Under the pieces are notes generated by a model. That model saw nothing but the letters and a program-made list of their open reading frames with translations. It was not told the DNA's origin and made no database searches. Shown one piece after another: positions 18,183 to 27,001 of a stretch of DNA of 64,000 nucleotides. Within the stretch, counting starts at the first letter, position 1. Each line of letters opens with the position of its first letter. The translations under genes were made by a program, and so were the position numbers. The stretch is from Halomonas sp. QHL1. Lineage in GTDB: Bacteria > Pseudomonadota > Gammaproteobacteria > Pseudomonadales > Halomonadaceae. The stretch covers positions 1,195,008 through 1,259,007 of the forward strand of contig NZ_MINL01000001.1 of the NCBI RefSeq assembly GCF_001882345.1. The letters are read 5' to 3'.

Positions 18183-20723
18183 TTAGCTCCCTATCACACG
18201 CGGCAGCACGGCAAGCGCGCCCACAAGTATCCAGAACGTCACAAGATTATAGCGCCACCACTGGGCAACCACGGCAGGCTCGAAAGGTGCATGGGCGCCC
18301 ACAAAGCCATAACCCACTCGCAGGCCCTGAAGCAGGGTCAGCACAGCGCCTAAGCCACCGTGTAGCAGCGAGTAGGCCAACCCGACCATAATGATCGCAT
18401 CATGGGAGGTCTCGGTCACCGCCAGGTCTGCACTCAGCAGCACCCACAGCGTTATCGCTACCTGCACAAAGCCTAGGGCACTGATGCAATACATGCCGAT
18501 TGCCAAGCCCTCATCCTTACCCTGGCGCAAACCGCGCACCAGTTTTTCGAGAATTCCCGCGCCAGCGGTTAGCGCCACCCCAGCAAGGATCAGCCCCACC
18601 AAGGAGAGCGGTGAGGTGTCGGGCATCCGCCATTCGGGGGACACCGTCCACAAGTAGAACCAGCCAAACAGATAAGAAAGGAAGAACGAACCATTGGCGA
18701 GCAGCGTGATCGACATGGCCCATAGGCCGGGGCCATCCATGGTGCGCGAGTGCAGCGGTGGATCGCCGGGGGCTACTTCTGCATCCGGCGCCGCTTTTGG
18801 ATGTGCACCATTCTCCCAAGACCAGCGCAGTAGAAATAGGCCAGCCACGACAACGGCGATACCAGCCAGCGGATATAGCCGCGTCAGCAGGCTTAAACAC
18901 ACCACGGCCAGCGCCATCGCGGCGAACAGCGGCCACCAGGAGTTACCCGGAAGGTGAATAATTTCGCGCACTTTGCCGGTCAAAGGGTCGGTGCCCCACA
19001 TCTCCCGTCGGCCATGGGTAGCAACCGCCAGGCTATGCTGCCCTTCTGCCATGGTGCGCGGTAGATCTGGGTCATCCCATAGTGGGTGGCGCGTCTCGAT
19101 CTTTGGAAGACTGACAAAGTTATAGGCGCTAGGCGGCATACTGTTGGCCCACTCCAGGGTATCCGCGTTCCAGGGATTATGCTTAGCGGGTTTGCCAAAA
19201 CGGAAGTGCAGCGCAAAATCCAGCAGCACCATGGCAATCCCCGCCGACATAATAAAGCTACTCATGGATGACAGCAGGTTGAAAATATCCCAGCCCATGC
19301 CCGTTTCATAAGAGTAGACCCGTCGCGGCATACCCAATAGGCCAGTCCAGTGCATGATCAAAAAGGTGCCATTAAAGCCCAAAAAGGTGAGCCAAAAGCC
19401 CCATTTGCCCAGGGTTTCAGAAGGCATTCGCCCTGAAAACAGCGGCAACCAGTAGTAGAGCCCGGCAATCAGTGGGAAGAACATCCCGCCCACCAGCACA
19501 TAGTGCATATGCGCCACTACAAAGTGGGTGTCGTGCACCTGCCAGTTAAAGGGCACCAGCGCCAGCATTACCCCGGTCAAGCCACCACATACGAAGATAA
19601 TCAGGAAGCCCATGATCCATAACATAGGCAGTTTCATCTTGGGCTTGCCCAGCCATAGCGTGGCCAGCCACACAAACACCTGAATCGCTGTTGGTACCGC
19701 CACCAACATACTGGCAGCGGAGAAGAACGCCTGGGCCAGTTGCGGGATTCCCACGGTAAACATGTGGTGAACCCAGAGCCCGAAACTGATAAAGCCTGTC
19801 ACGGTAATGGCGAAGACCACCCAGCCATAGCCAACGATCGGACGGCCAGCAAAGACAGGTATCAGAGTGGAGACAATGCCCGCTGCGGGCAGAAAAATGA
19901 TGTAAACCTCAGGATGGCCGAACAGCCAAAAGAGGTGCTGCCAAAGAATCGGGTCACCGCCACCCGCCACTTCGAAAAAGGGCATCCCTACTGCGCGCTC
20001 AAGTTCCAGTAGAATACTGCCCAGAATCAGCGGCGGAAAACCAACCACGATCATCAGCGCCATGGCGAGGATATACCAGGCAAATAGCGGCATTTTGTGC
20101 AGCGCCATGCCCTGGGTGCGGGTACGCAGTATCGAAACAACCAGCTCGACCCCGGCAGACAGCGCGGAGATCTCAACGAAGGTAATCCCTAGTAGCCAAA
20201 AATCTGAGCCCAAACCCGGTGAGTACTCGCTGCTGCTGAGGGGGGTATACATAAACCACCCGCTGTCAGGCGCCATCTCTAACACCAAACTAAACGACAG
20301 GATGATGCCGCCAAACAGATAGCACCAGTAACCCAGCGATGTTAAACGTGGGCAAACCAGATCCCGGGCACCGATCATCTTTGGGATCATATAAATCGCC
20401 AAGCCTTCCAGCATTGGGATGGCGAACAGAAACATCATCACCGTGCCATGCATGGTGGTGACTTGGTTATAGATATCCGGCGACATAAAGTCTTGGTCGG
20501 GGAGCGCCAGCTGGGTGCGCACCAGCATGGCTAACAGCCCGCCGAGCAAGAAGAACGCCATCCCGGTTACCATAAAGCGTAAGCCGAGAGTGGTATGATT
20601 CACAATGGTGAAGGCTTTTAAGCCCCGCGGATTGCCCCATATCTCGTGCAAGTCACTGTGCAACTGGTCGGGGCCTGCGATGTTATCGCCTTCTGGGGTA
20701 GCTTCTCGGTTAATAGTGGTCAT
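18183..20723 (-). CDS. ctaD: Cytochrome c oxidase subunit I-III fusion
   Basis: This is the catalytic core of a heme-copper oxidase that reduces oxygen to water and pumps protons. It has 846 residues from the ATG at 20723, which overlaps the coxB stop as ATGA. Subunit I fills about residues 1-560: TTMHGTVMMF (heme a ligand), FGHPEVYIIFLP (CuB histidine and cross-linked tyrosine), LWVHHMFTVG (CuB) and HDTHFVVAHMHYVL (heme ligands). The segment after about residue 650 has further helices and resembles subunit III (CtaE). No separate subunit III gene is nearby, which fits a fusion. The motifs indicate an A-family oxidase. Confidence 0.92.
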   Translation of the reverse strand: MTTINREATPEGDNIAGPDQLHSDLHEIWGNPRGLKAFTIVNHTTLGLRFMVTGMAFFLLGGLLAMLVRTQLALPDQDFMSPDIYNQVTTMHGTVMMFLFAIPMLEGLAIYMIPKMIGARDLVCPRLTSLGYWCYLFGGIILSFSLVLEMAPDSGWFMYTPLSSSEYSPGLGSDFWLLGITFVEISALSAGVELVVSILRTRTQGMALHKMPLFAWYILAMALMIVVGFPPLILGSILLELERAVGMPFFEVAGGGDPILWQHLFWLFGHPEVYIIFLPAAGIVSTLIPVFAGRPIVGYGWVVFAITVTGFISFGLWVHHMFTVGIPQLAQAFFSAASMLVAVPTAIQVFVWLATLWLGKPKMKLPMLWIMGFLIIFVCGGLTGVMLALVPFNWQVHDTHFVVAHMHYVLVGGMFFPLIAGLYYWLPLFSGRMPSETLGKWGFWLTFLGFNGTFLIMHWTGLLGMPRRVYSYETGMGWDIFNLLSSMSSFIMSAGIAMVLLDFALHFRFGKPAKHNPWNADTLEWANSMPPSAYNFVSLPKIETRHPLWDDPDLPRTMAEGQHSLAVATHGRREMWGTDPLTGKVREIIHLPGNSWWPLFAAMALAVVCLSLLTRLYPLAGIAVVVAGLFLLRWSWENGAHPKAAPDAEVAPGDPPLHSRTMDGPGLWAMSITLLANGSFFLSYLFGWFYLWTVSPEWRMPDTSPLSLVGLILAGVALTAGAGILEKLVRGLRQGKDEGLAIGMYCISALGFVQVAITLWVLLSADLAVTETSHDAIIMVGLAYSLLHGGLGAVLTLLQGLRVGYGFVGAHAPFEPAVVAQWWRYNLVTFWILVGALAVLPRVIGS

Positions 20724-21763
20724 GGGGTTAGCGTCTCCAGCCAAGCCCCCAGGCTCTCCAAGGTAGCCGTCTCAATATCACCGTGGGGCGGCATTTTATT
20801 GCCCGGTTTTAAGCGTTGGTGATGCTTTAGCCAGTGGGTGACTGCGCCCTCCTCCATGGCCATTATTCCCGCCCCGAGGCTCGTCCGGCTGCCAAGATCA
20901 GAAAGATCTGGCCCCTCTTCCCCAAAGGAGAGTCCTGCTACCCGGTGGCAGCTAGCACAATGGGTCATAAATGCCTCCCTGGCAGTTTCATGCTGCTGAT
21001 CGTTTGCAGCTAGCGAAGATAATGCTTCCGTTTGGCGAGCGGCCAGCCAGGCGTCGTACTCGTCCCGCTCGACGGCTTCCACGTAGAGCTGCATTTGGGC
21101 ATGCTGGGCACCGCAGAACTCGGCGCACTGGGCGCCAAATACCGCCGGTTCGTCTGCTTCTAAGCGTATTTTATTCACTCGTCCAGGAACCATATCGATC
21201 TTCCCGCCCAGTCGCGGCACCCAGAAAGCGTGAATAACGTCGGCACCGGTAACGTGAAAGTCGACCGGTTCCCCTGCCGGCATGATGAGCTGATTAGAAG
21301 TCACCACCTCGCCCCCTTCTGCGCCAGGGTAGCGCACTTCCCACCACCACTGATGGCCGATAACTTCAATCACCTCCGGCGGCTCTCCCAGGGGCAACGG
21401 TAAAAGCCGCTGTCCGGTGGGCACACCAAAGGCTAGTAGCGCGGTAATGCTGGCGACCGGCAGCACAATGCCACCGCCAATAATCCAGCGGCGCGCTATT
21501 TTTCGCTCCTCAGCAGGCGTTCGCGTTACTTCTTTGCGCTTGAAGGTATACAGCCAAAAAGCAGTCACCAGCACCAATACTACGGTGCCAAAACCCAGCA
21601 TTACCCACCAGATCATCACCACGTCTCGCGCGGCCTGGCCTGCCGGGTTTAGAATAGACTTATCCCCGGCGCAACCGGTTAGCAACAGACCAGCTAACAA
21701 CGCTAGCGGTATGCCAAGCGAGTTGACCCGCTGCTTGGTTAAGCGTTGAATAATCAACCTCAT
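20720..21763 (-). CDS. coxB: Cytochrome c oxidase subunit II with fused cytochrome c (caa3 type)
   Basis: Subunit II takes electrons at its CuA centre. The protein has 347 residues from the ATG at 21763, preceded by AAGGGAATT. A longer frame runs to 22267 but lies over the opposite-strand DUF2231 gene and encodes nothing plausible. Features in order: lipoprotein signal with lipobox LLTGC (Cys-31), two helices, CuA ligands in CAEFCGAQHAQM, and a C-terminal cytochrome c domain with heme motif CASCH (Cys-269, Cys-272, His-273) and a later Met in NKMPPHG. The fusion marks a caa3-type oxidase. The next gene, ctaD, is translationally coupled. Confidence 0.94.
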   Translation of the reverse strand: MRLIIQRLTKQRVNSLGIPLALLAGLLLTGCAGDKSILNPAGQAARDVVMIWWVMLGFGTVVLVLVTAFWLYTFKRKEVTRTPAEERKIARRWIIGGGIVLPVASITALLAFGVPTGQRLLPLPLGEPPEVIEVIGHQWWWEVRYPGAEGGEVVTSNQLIMPAGEPVDFHVTGADVIHAFWVPRLGGKIDMVPGRVNKIRLEADEPAVFGAQCAEFCGAQHAQMQLYVEAVERDEYDAWLAARQTEALSSLAANDQQHETAREAFMTHCASCHRVAGLSFGEEGPDLSDLGSRTSLGAGIMAMEEGAVTHWLKHHQRLKPGNKMPPHGDIETATLESLGAWLETLTP

Positions 21764-21799
21764 CCCTTGAATTCCCTTTTCTGCCCACAGGAAGTGACC

Positions 21800-22261
21800 A
21801 TGGCAAAGCCTCGCCAGCGCTCGATTAAAAGCCGCGCATCCCTCGCCGGACATCCGCTTCATCCAGTGATGATTCACTTTCCCGTCGCGGCCCTGATGGC
21901 GCTGGTGGCAAGCGATATCGGTTTCCTGATGAGCGGCGACCCCTTTTGGTTGCGCGCCAGCTTGTGGCTGGCCGGTGTCGGCGCGTTTGGCGGTTGGATT
22001 GCCAGTACGGCAGGCATTATCGATCTGGTCACCGTGCCGCGCATACGCCGCCTGATTACCGGCTGGAGCCACGCCATCGTCGCGGTGGTAATGCTCTCGT
22101 TGGCGTCGCTGAACTGGCTGCTGCGTATTAACGACCCGAGTGCGATTTTGCCCTGGGGATTGGCCGTATCGCTGCTCACCGCCGCGTTGATCGCTTTGGC
22201 GGGCTGGCTGGGTGGACAGTTGGTGTATGAGCACGCCGTGGGGGTCGACGTTGAGGATTAG
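21800..22261 (+). CDS. DUF2231 membrane protein
   Basis: This 153-residue protein begins at ATG 21800 behind CAGGAAG. It carries the DUF2231 signature near the N-terminus, HPLHPVMIHFPVAALM, followed by four hydrophobic segments. The conserved histidines near the membrane hint at heme or metal binding, but the function is unknown. It is divergent from coxB with only 36 bases between start codons, so the promoters of both genes must overlap each other or reach into the opposite gene. The association with oxidase genes suggests a link to respiration. Confidence 0.85.
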   Translation: MAKPRQRSIKSRASLAGHPLHPVMIHFPVAALMALVASDIGFLMSGDPFWLRASLWLAGVGAFGGWIASTAGIIDLVTVPRIRRLITGWSHAIVAVVMLSLASLNWLLRINDPSAILPWGLAVSLLTAALIALAGWLGGQLVYEHAVGVDVED

Positions 22262-22271
22262 CGCCATAGCG

Positions 22272-22697
22272 TTAGCTCCAATCCAGCGGCTTAGCTAACA
22301 CAAGCCCCAGCACGCCTATAATGCCCGCCAACGCAACGCATAGCGCCGTCCAGTTGGCCGGTTTTACCCAGCGGTAGTGGCCCATCTCAAGGCGCAATAT
22401 TAACCAGCCAAAGCAGCCGTGGGCGGCGACCATGGCCACCACGGCACCCAGCTTCAAGATCAACCAGCCACCCAGCACACCATGGATGAGAAATAGCAGC
22501 GTGCCCGAGGCAATAGCAACTAAAGCGGCCGGGGTAGCGACTGAGTTGTAAAAAAACCGCGGCATGGGTGGCGTGCCCTGGGCGAAGCCCGCGTCTTTGC
22601 GAAGCTGCAGTGCCTGGCTAAGCAGAGCGGGCAGATAAAGCAGTGAGCCGCACCAGATTACTAGCGCGGCAATGTGAAGCAGTTTAAGCCAAGGCAT
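22272..22697 (-). CDS. CopD/HemJ-like membrane protein
   Basis: This 141-residue protein begins at the ATG at 22697, chosen because AAGGAAG lies just upstream; a longer frame starts at 22736. It has four hydrophobic helices. His-8 in the first (WLKLLHIAALVIWCGSLLYL) and the lysine in the third (WLILKLGAV) fit the pattern of the CopD and HemJ superfamily. HemJ oxidises protoporphyrinogen, while CopD proteins move copper; either would suit a neighbour of a heme-copper oxidase. I cannot decide between them. It ends 10 bases from the convergent DUF2231 gene. Confidence 0.72.
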   Translation of the reverse strand: MPWLKLLHIAALVIWCGSLLYLPALLSQALQLRKDAGFAQGTPPMPRFFYNSVATPAALVAIASGTLLFLIHGVLGGWLILKLGAVVAMVAAHGCFGWLILRLEMGHYRWVKPANWTALCVALAGIIGVLGLVLAKPLDWS

Positions 22698-22775
22698 CGG
22701 GGCTTCCTTGCGTTGCATAAGGCGGGGTCGGAACACCCCTAACCTTAGTCAAAACACTCCCTTATGGCTAGCTGC

Positions 22776-23675
22776 TTAACTCACTTGGATCTCATAACCG
22801 GTGAATTTGCGTAGATTAATGACCCCGCTATCAAGGATTAAATACTGCCCTTTGACGCCTTGCAGCACGCCTTCTACCAGCGGTAGTTTATCAAAATTGT
22901 GCGATACCACTTTTTTGGGAAAAGCGCTGACAGGATAGTGAAAGTGTTGCGCTGGCTGTTCCACCAAGCGAATGGCGTCCGCGCCATGGGTTTCGCGCAG
23001 TTGGTTCAACCCACCGGCTAGCAGGGTCAACAATCGGTCACGCTCGGCGCTTAAGTCCATGGTTTCAACATCGCCCTTGAGCATCGCACGCCAGTTGGTG
23101 CGGTCTGCTACCTGCTCTTTAAACAGCATTTCGACGAAACCGGACTGTTGACGAGTATCCACTTCAAGAATCGGCAGCGCCTGAATCGCACCTTGATCCA
23201 ACCAGCGGGTAGGCATTTGGGTTTTACGGGTAATGCCAACTTTAAGCCCCGACGAATTAGCCAAATAAACGATATGGGGCTGGAAGCAGTGCCGCTCGCC
23301 CCACTCCGGCTCACGACAGGTGCCTTGAAAAAAGTGACAGGTTTCCGGCTTCATAATGCAGGTGTCGCACTGGGCTAGCCGCTTGAAGCAGGGGTAACAG
23401 TGGCCCTGGGCAAAGCTCTTCTTCGTCGCCCGCCCGCAGTGGGTACAGGCAATTGCTCCCGTCCAACGCAAACTAAGCGGCTCACCAATACGCTCGTTAA
23501 GCGCAACACGGTGCTCACCCGCGCGCAAATGGTAAACCACCGGCTGATCTTGGCGGCCAGGTAGCGCTGCCGCCATTTTGCTTAAACAGCCCTGTACTGA
23601 AAAGCCCGGTACTGCCGCTTCAATCACGCGTGGCATCCCGTGCCAAGCCTGCCATTTCTGGCGATACACCAGCAC
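22776..23675 (-). CDS. DUF2797 family protein
   Basis: The protein has about 299 residues. Its middle holds a cysteine-rich zinc-ribbon-like block (CTHCGRATKK, GHCYPC, CDTC, CHFFQGTC), followed by a GIY-YIG-like segment (YLANSSGLKVGITRKT with the arginine of PTRWLDQGA). Together these are the hallmarks of DUF2797. No activity has been shown for the family; a nuclease-like fold with lost function is possible. The GTG start at 23675 overlaps the DUF1315 gene by 56 bases. An internal ATG at 23636 would reduce the overlap to 17 bases, so the start is unsure. Confidence 0.85.
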   Translation of the reverse strand: MLVYRQKWQAWHGMPRVIEAAVPGFSVQGCLSKMAAALPGRQDQPVVYHLRAGEHRVALNERIGEPLSLRWTGAIACTHCGRATKKSFAQGHCYPCFKRLAQCDTCIMKPETCHFFQGTCREPEWGERHCFQPHIVYLANSSGLKVGITRKTQMPTRWLDQGAIQALPILEVDTRQQSGFVEMLFKEQVADRTNWRAMLKGDVETMDLSAERDRLLTLLAGGLNQLRETHGADAIRLVEQPAQHFHYPVSAFPKKVVSHNFDKLPLVEGVLQGVKGQYLILDSGVINLRKFTGYEIQVS

Positions 23676-23904
23676 CGGTAGCCGCCGCCCCGCAGGTACG
23701 CTGTTCTAAATACCCTACGCGGTTCTCTTCCGGCACGTTGTTCTCCGCTTCGAAACGCATGACGGCTTCCAGGCAGAGCTCGGTCTGCTCCGGCGTTAAG
23801 CGGCGACCGTCAGGCCATTTGCGCAGCGATACCGCCTGTTTAAGGCTTTCGTAAATCGCAGGGGTCATCTGGTTGATCATTTTTTCGAACGTCATTTCGC
23901 TCAT
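23620..23904 (-). CDS. DUF1315 family protein (YeaC-like)
   Basis: This 94-residue protein belongs to the small YeaC-like family. MINQMTPAIYESLKQAVSLRKWPDGRRLTPEQTE is the family core, given here as positions 9-42. The family is widespread in gammaproteobacteria and has no known role. It is encoded 10 bases after glpG on the same strand and overlaps the start of DUF2797, so the three are likely co-transcribed. Confidence 0.85.
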   Translation of the reverse strand: MSEMTFEKMINQMTPAIYESLKQAVSLRKWPDGRRLTPEQTELCLEAVMRFEAENNVPEENRVGYLEQRTCGAAATGAGVSPEMAGLARDATRD

Positions 23905-23914
23905 TGCAGGCCTC

Positions 23915-24766
23915 TTAACGGTTTTTCAAACGGCGGGATGAATAATACCAGCCTGTGACAAGCCCCACGAGTAGACCGCCCAAATGTGCTTCATTAGCGA
24001 CATTGCCAAAGCCAACGCTGCCCGCCATATCGGTCATGGTAAACACCATCCAGCCGAGCATAAATACCACCAGCATTTGCGGTACAAAGAAGCCACTTTG
24101 GGGAACCCGGCGTGACATCAACCAAACGTGGGCCAATAAGGCATAAACCACCCCCGACATACCGCCGAATAGCACGGTGCCGGTTGCATACTGCGCCACA
24201 TTAGCGCCAATGCCCGCCACAATAAGCAGCAGTAGCATGGTGCGGCTGCCCTGCAGTGCTTCAATCTGGCGCCCGAAATACCACACCCACATCAGGTTGA
24301 ATATTAAATGCATCCAGCCGAAGTGCAGAAAAGCGGGCGATAGCAAGCGCCATACTTGCCCAGAGGTAAGTGTTTGCGACAGATTGCCAAAGACCAACTC
24401 ACCACCTGAAATACCTATAGGCACGATGGTTAGAGTGACAATCAACTGGTCACCAAAAATACCAATCAGGGCAAATATCACTAAACTAATCACGATCATC
24501 AACGCCGTAACCGGCACTTGCTTTAGCGATGCCAAGGAGTTGGTCATGGTACGCGGTCGCTGAGCAGTCTGTTGAAGCACCAGGGGTTCACCCTGCTGCC
24601 AGCGCTCTAGCAGTGCTTTAAGTTCGTTAAGCTGGCGTGGGTCGGCGATCCAGAGCAGTTGACCGTCCACTTCATCGGTAATGCGGTGACCAATGCGATG
24701 GCGCCAGAGTGCCTGGCGCAGTTCGCTCGTATCCGCGTGATCGGGCAGAAGCATCACTGGATGCAT
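23915..24766 (-). CDS. glpG: Rhomboid intramembrane serine protease
   Basis: This is an inner-membrane protease that cleaves helices within the bilayer. It has 283 residues. A cytosolic N-terminal domain (about 1-70) precedes six membrane helices. The catalytic dyad is Ser-204 in GGMSGVVYALLAH and His-261 in NEAHLGGLLVG. The layout matches GlpG of E. coli, including the N-terminal domain, but the usual glpE/glpR neighbours are absent. A candidate small RNA or terminator lies between this gene and the phosphoesterase gene upstream. Confidence 0.93.
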   Translation of the reverse strand: MHPVMLLPDHADTSELRQALWRHRIGHRITDEVDGQLLWIADPRQLNELKALLERWQQGEPLVLQQTAQRPRTMTNSLASLKQVPVTALMIVISLVIFALIGIFGDQLIVTLTIVPIGISGGELVFGNLSQTLTSGQVWRLLSPAFLHFGWMHLIFNLMWVWYFGRQIEALQGSRTMLLLLIVAGIGANVAQYATGTVLFGGMSGVVYALLAHVWLMSRRVPQSGFFVPQMLVVFMLGWMVFTMTDMAGSVGFGNVANEAHLGGLLVGLVTGWYYSSRRLKNR

Positions 24767-24864
24767 AACATCCCTCTAATTAAAGCGCGTACGGCACGCT
24801 GTCCGCAGCGGGTAGCTATTGAAAACAACTACTGAATGAACCACACGGCTGCCAAAAGACAGGC

Positions 24865-24892
24865 AAAAAAAACCGGCGGTGGGGACCGCCGG
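24865..24892 (-). terminator. Intrinsic terminator (minus strand)
   Basis: An 8-bp GC-rich stem (24892-24885 with 24880-24873) is closed by a CCCC loop and followed on the minus strand by eight T. It ends either candidate sRNA A or the transcript of the phosphoesterase gene. Confidence 0.85.
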
Positions 24893-24965
24893 GGAATAAA
24901 AGCAAGGGATCATTCAAGGGAACACTTACTCTGATAGCCGACAGCAGGGTTAGTTCAGCCGTTTT
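24865..24965 (-). ncRNA. Candidate sRNA A
   Basis: Read on the minus strand, the segment ends in a strong intrinsic terminator: CCGGCGGT-CCCC-ACCGCCGG (24892-24873) then eight T (24872-24865). Just before it is TGATCCCTTGCTT (24912-24900), identical over 13 bases to candidate sRNA B. The 5' end is set only roughly, downstream of a very AT-rich stretch (24961-25004). It could be an independent RNA, or the 3' end of the phosphoesterase transcript, whose stop is 40 bases upstream. UCCCUU is complementary to AAGGGA-type ribosome sites. Confidence 0.5.
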
Positions 24966-25004
24966 GAAAAAAATATGTAATTTTATGTAAAAAATTAATT
25001 TTTA

Positions 25005-25991
25005 TTAATCGAAATCGATTTCCCACGGTTTCGGCAATGCCCGTTCCTCTTTCGGTACTTTAATCCACACAAAATGATCGGCATTTAACACCGTCTCACC
25101 ACTCCATCGATAGGCCACTAAACGCCCATATTTGACGGCACTATAGTCCAGGCAGGCAATATTATGGGTCGGTAGCGCCGGTATGCCTTCACACCAGTAG
25201 TGACCGATAAACAGCGGTGGTTGCTCTGGCCCGTAGTAGCTAAGTTTCTGGCGCTCTTCATTGGTCAATTCGCGCGTTTCAAGATCCCCGGGCAAGTTAT
25301 CCGGCTGGAAGACCACATCACCCCATTGCTGGGGTTCCTGGGCCCAGAAGTGGGCGCGAAAACTTTGTCTTGTAAAGCCATCACCGGAGTGTATCGCAAT
25401 ACCCTTGGGTAGTGAGACATGCGGGCCTCGGGTGAGGCGGTCTAAAATTCGAAACGCCTGGGTTTTGGGGTCGGTGGACTCAATCAAAAACTGCGTGTCC
25501 ATGCAGCAATCAGGGCGGCGCTGTTTCAGCTCTTCAATCAGCGCCTCATCCCAGCAGGCATGCACCACGCGAATACCGTTGATTTCCAAACACAGCGGGA
25601 TGGTTTTAAACCACGCCAGGGTGTCGTCCCACTCGTTGGTATAGTCGCGATACTGCTCTAGGGTATCCTGAATAATACGATTATGCCGCGGCGTATGCTC
25701 GCGCAACCAGCGTACGTGGCTACCTGCGGGCCCAGGATGGGTATACGCCAGGGCGTTATATTCATGATTACCCATGACGATATACGCCTCACCCTGCTCG
25801 ACCATTCGCCGGGCAATGGTTACTGCCAGGCGAATCCGCGGGCCGCGATCAATCAGATCACCGAGAAAAATCACTTTGCGACGAGGGTGGCGATAGACGC
25901 CGTTGCGCTGATGGTAACCCAGCTTTTCCAGCAGTGAGGCCAGCGTAGCGCCGCAGCCGTGGACATCTCCAATGAGGTCGTATCCCTCCAT
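25005..25991 (-). CDS. Metallophosphoesterase (PrpE/ApaH-like)
   Basis: The protein has 328 residues from the ATG at 25991, with GGGGGA upstream. Calcineurin-like metal-binding motifs appear in order near the N-terminus: GDVHG (residues 8-12), FLGDLIDRGP and MGNHEYNA, with a further histidine in VHACWDE. The family includes protein phosphatases and bis(5'-nucleosyl)-tetraphosphatases; the substrate cannot be chosen from sequence. It starts 2 bases after the nadK stop, so the two are likely co-transcribed. An overlapping TTG at 25997 is an alternative start. Confidence 0.85.
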   Translation of the reverse strand: MEGYDLIGDVHGCGATLASLLEKLGYHQRNGVYRHPRRKVIFLGDLIDRGPRIRLAVTIARRMVEQGEAYIVMGNHEYNALAYTHPGPAGSHVRWLREHTPRHNRIIQDTLEQYRDYTNEWDDTLAWFKTIPLCLEINGIRVVHACWDEALIEELKQRRPDCCMDTQFLIESTDPKTQAFRILDRLTRGPHVSLPKGIAIHSGDGFTRQSFRAHFWAQEPQQWGDVVFQPDNLPGDLETRELTNEERQKLSYYGPEQPPLFIGHYWCEGIPALPTHNIACLDYSAVKYGRLVAYRWSGETVLNADHFVWIKVPKEERALPKPWEIDFD

Positions 25992-25993
25992 GC

Positions 25994-26968
25994 TCAATCC
26001 CCCAACCGATGGCTCCAGCCTAACTTGCTGCGCAGCACTTCGTAGAAATTATGGCCGATGGGATGCACCAGCTGGACACGTTCAGGCTTACGGGTAATCA
26101 CCAGCACATCGTTGGGTTTGGCCACCGCTCGGGTTTGCCCATCGCAACTGATATGCGGGTAGGACTGGTTGGTTTCACCAATGTGAATACGTATTTCGCT
26201 GGCGGCATCGATCACAATGGGGCGACTCGACAGCGTATGGGGGAACATCGGCACCAGCGTCACGACATCAAGTTTGGGGTGCATAATCGGCCCGCCGCCA
26301 GAGAGCGCGTAGGCCGTAGAGCCGGTGGGAGTGGCCACAATCAAGCCATCGCTGCGCTGGCTATACACAAACTGGCCATCAATAAACAGCTCAAACTCTA
26401 TCATGCGAACCGCTTTACCGGGGTGCAGCACGACTTCGTTCAAGGCGTCGCCATTACCCACGGCAACGCCATTACGGTAGAGCACGGTATCGAGTAAAAA
26501 ACGCTCTTCAACCTCAAACTCCCCCGCCAGCACTTCACTGACGCGGGTTTCCAACTCATCTGGAGAGATATCGGTCAAAAACCCCAGGCGGCCCCGATTA
26601 ACGCCTAAAATCAGTGTACCGCTCCGGCATAGCGCCCGCGCAGCGCCCAATAGACTGCCATCGCCCCCTACCACAATCACCAGATCACACAGCTCACCCA
26701 GCATGCGGCGGCTGGCTTCCGGTTGGCCGTGGTGCGGTAAAACGGTAGCGGTGCGGTCTTCCATCAATACCGAGTAGTCATGGGCTGTAAGGTAGGTCAC
26801 GAGGCGCTGAAGAGAGTCGACCACTTTGTCACTCCCCAGGCGACCAATCAGCCCAATGGTTTTAAAGGGTCTGCTTGGTCGATCACTGGGGGGGGAAACA
26901 GTCCCTGACTTAGCGTCTGCTGATAAGGTGTTGCTCATGGGCCGACTCTCGCTAACATAAGTCGCCAT
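25994..26968 (-). CDS. nadK: NAD kinase
   Basis: This enzyme phosphorylates NAD to NADP with ATP or polyphosphate. It has 324 residues, a little longer than the usual 290-300, because of an N-terminal tail of about 35 residues before FKTIGLIGR. The catalytic motif GGDGS is at 101-105, and LGVNRGRLGFLTD and GDALNEVVLHPG follow. The ATG at 26968 has GAGGTG upstream; an internal ATG at 26938 is possible and would remove part of the tail. The phosphoesterase gene is coupled downstream. Confidence 0.95.
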   Translation of the reverse strand: MATYVSESRPMSNTLSADAKSGTVSPPSDRPSRPFKTIGLIGRLGSDKVVDSLQRLVTYLTAHDYSVLMEDRTATVLPHHGQPEASRRMLGELCDLVIVVGGDGSLLGAARALCRSGTLILGVNRGRLGFLTDISPDELETRVSEVLAGEFEVEERFLLDTVLYRNGVAVGNGDALNEVVLHPGKAVRMIEFELFIDGQFVYSQRSDGLIVATPTGSTAYALSGGGPIMHPKLDVVTLVPMFPHTLSSRPIVIDAASEIRIHIGETNQSYPHISCDGQTRAVAKPNDVLVITRKPERVQLVHPIGHNFYEVLRSKLGWSHRLGD

Positions 26969-27001
26969 TATGGGGACACCTCAGCTATCGGGCAAATAGG
27001 C

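Noticed and set aside
21764-22267. Long N-terminal extension of coxB on the minus strand
   Set aside because: It lies over the DUF2231 gene, is rich in Gln/Arg/His without family resemblance, and the lipoprotein signal begins at the internal ATG 21763 with a ribosome site.
24976-24990. Further HexR-like site TGTAATTTTATGTAA
   Set aside because: The right half does not form the TACA arm, and the neighbouring genes are not HexR targets.
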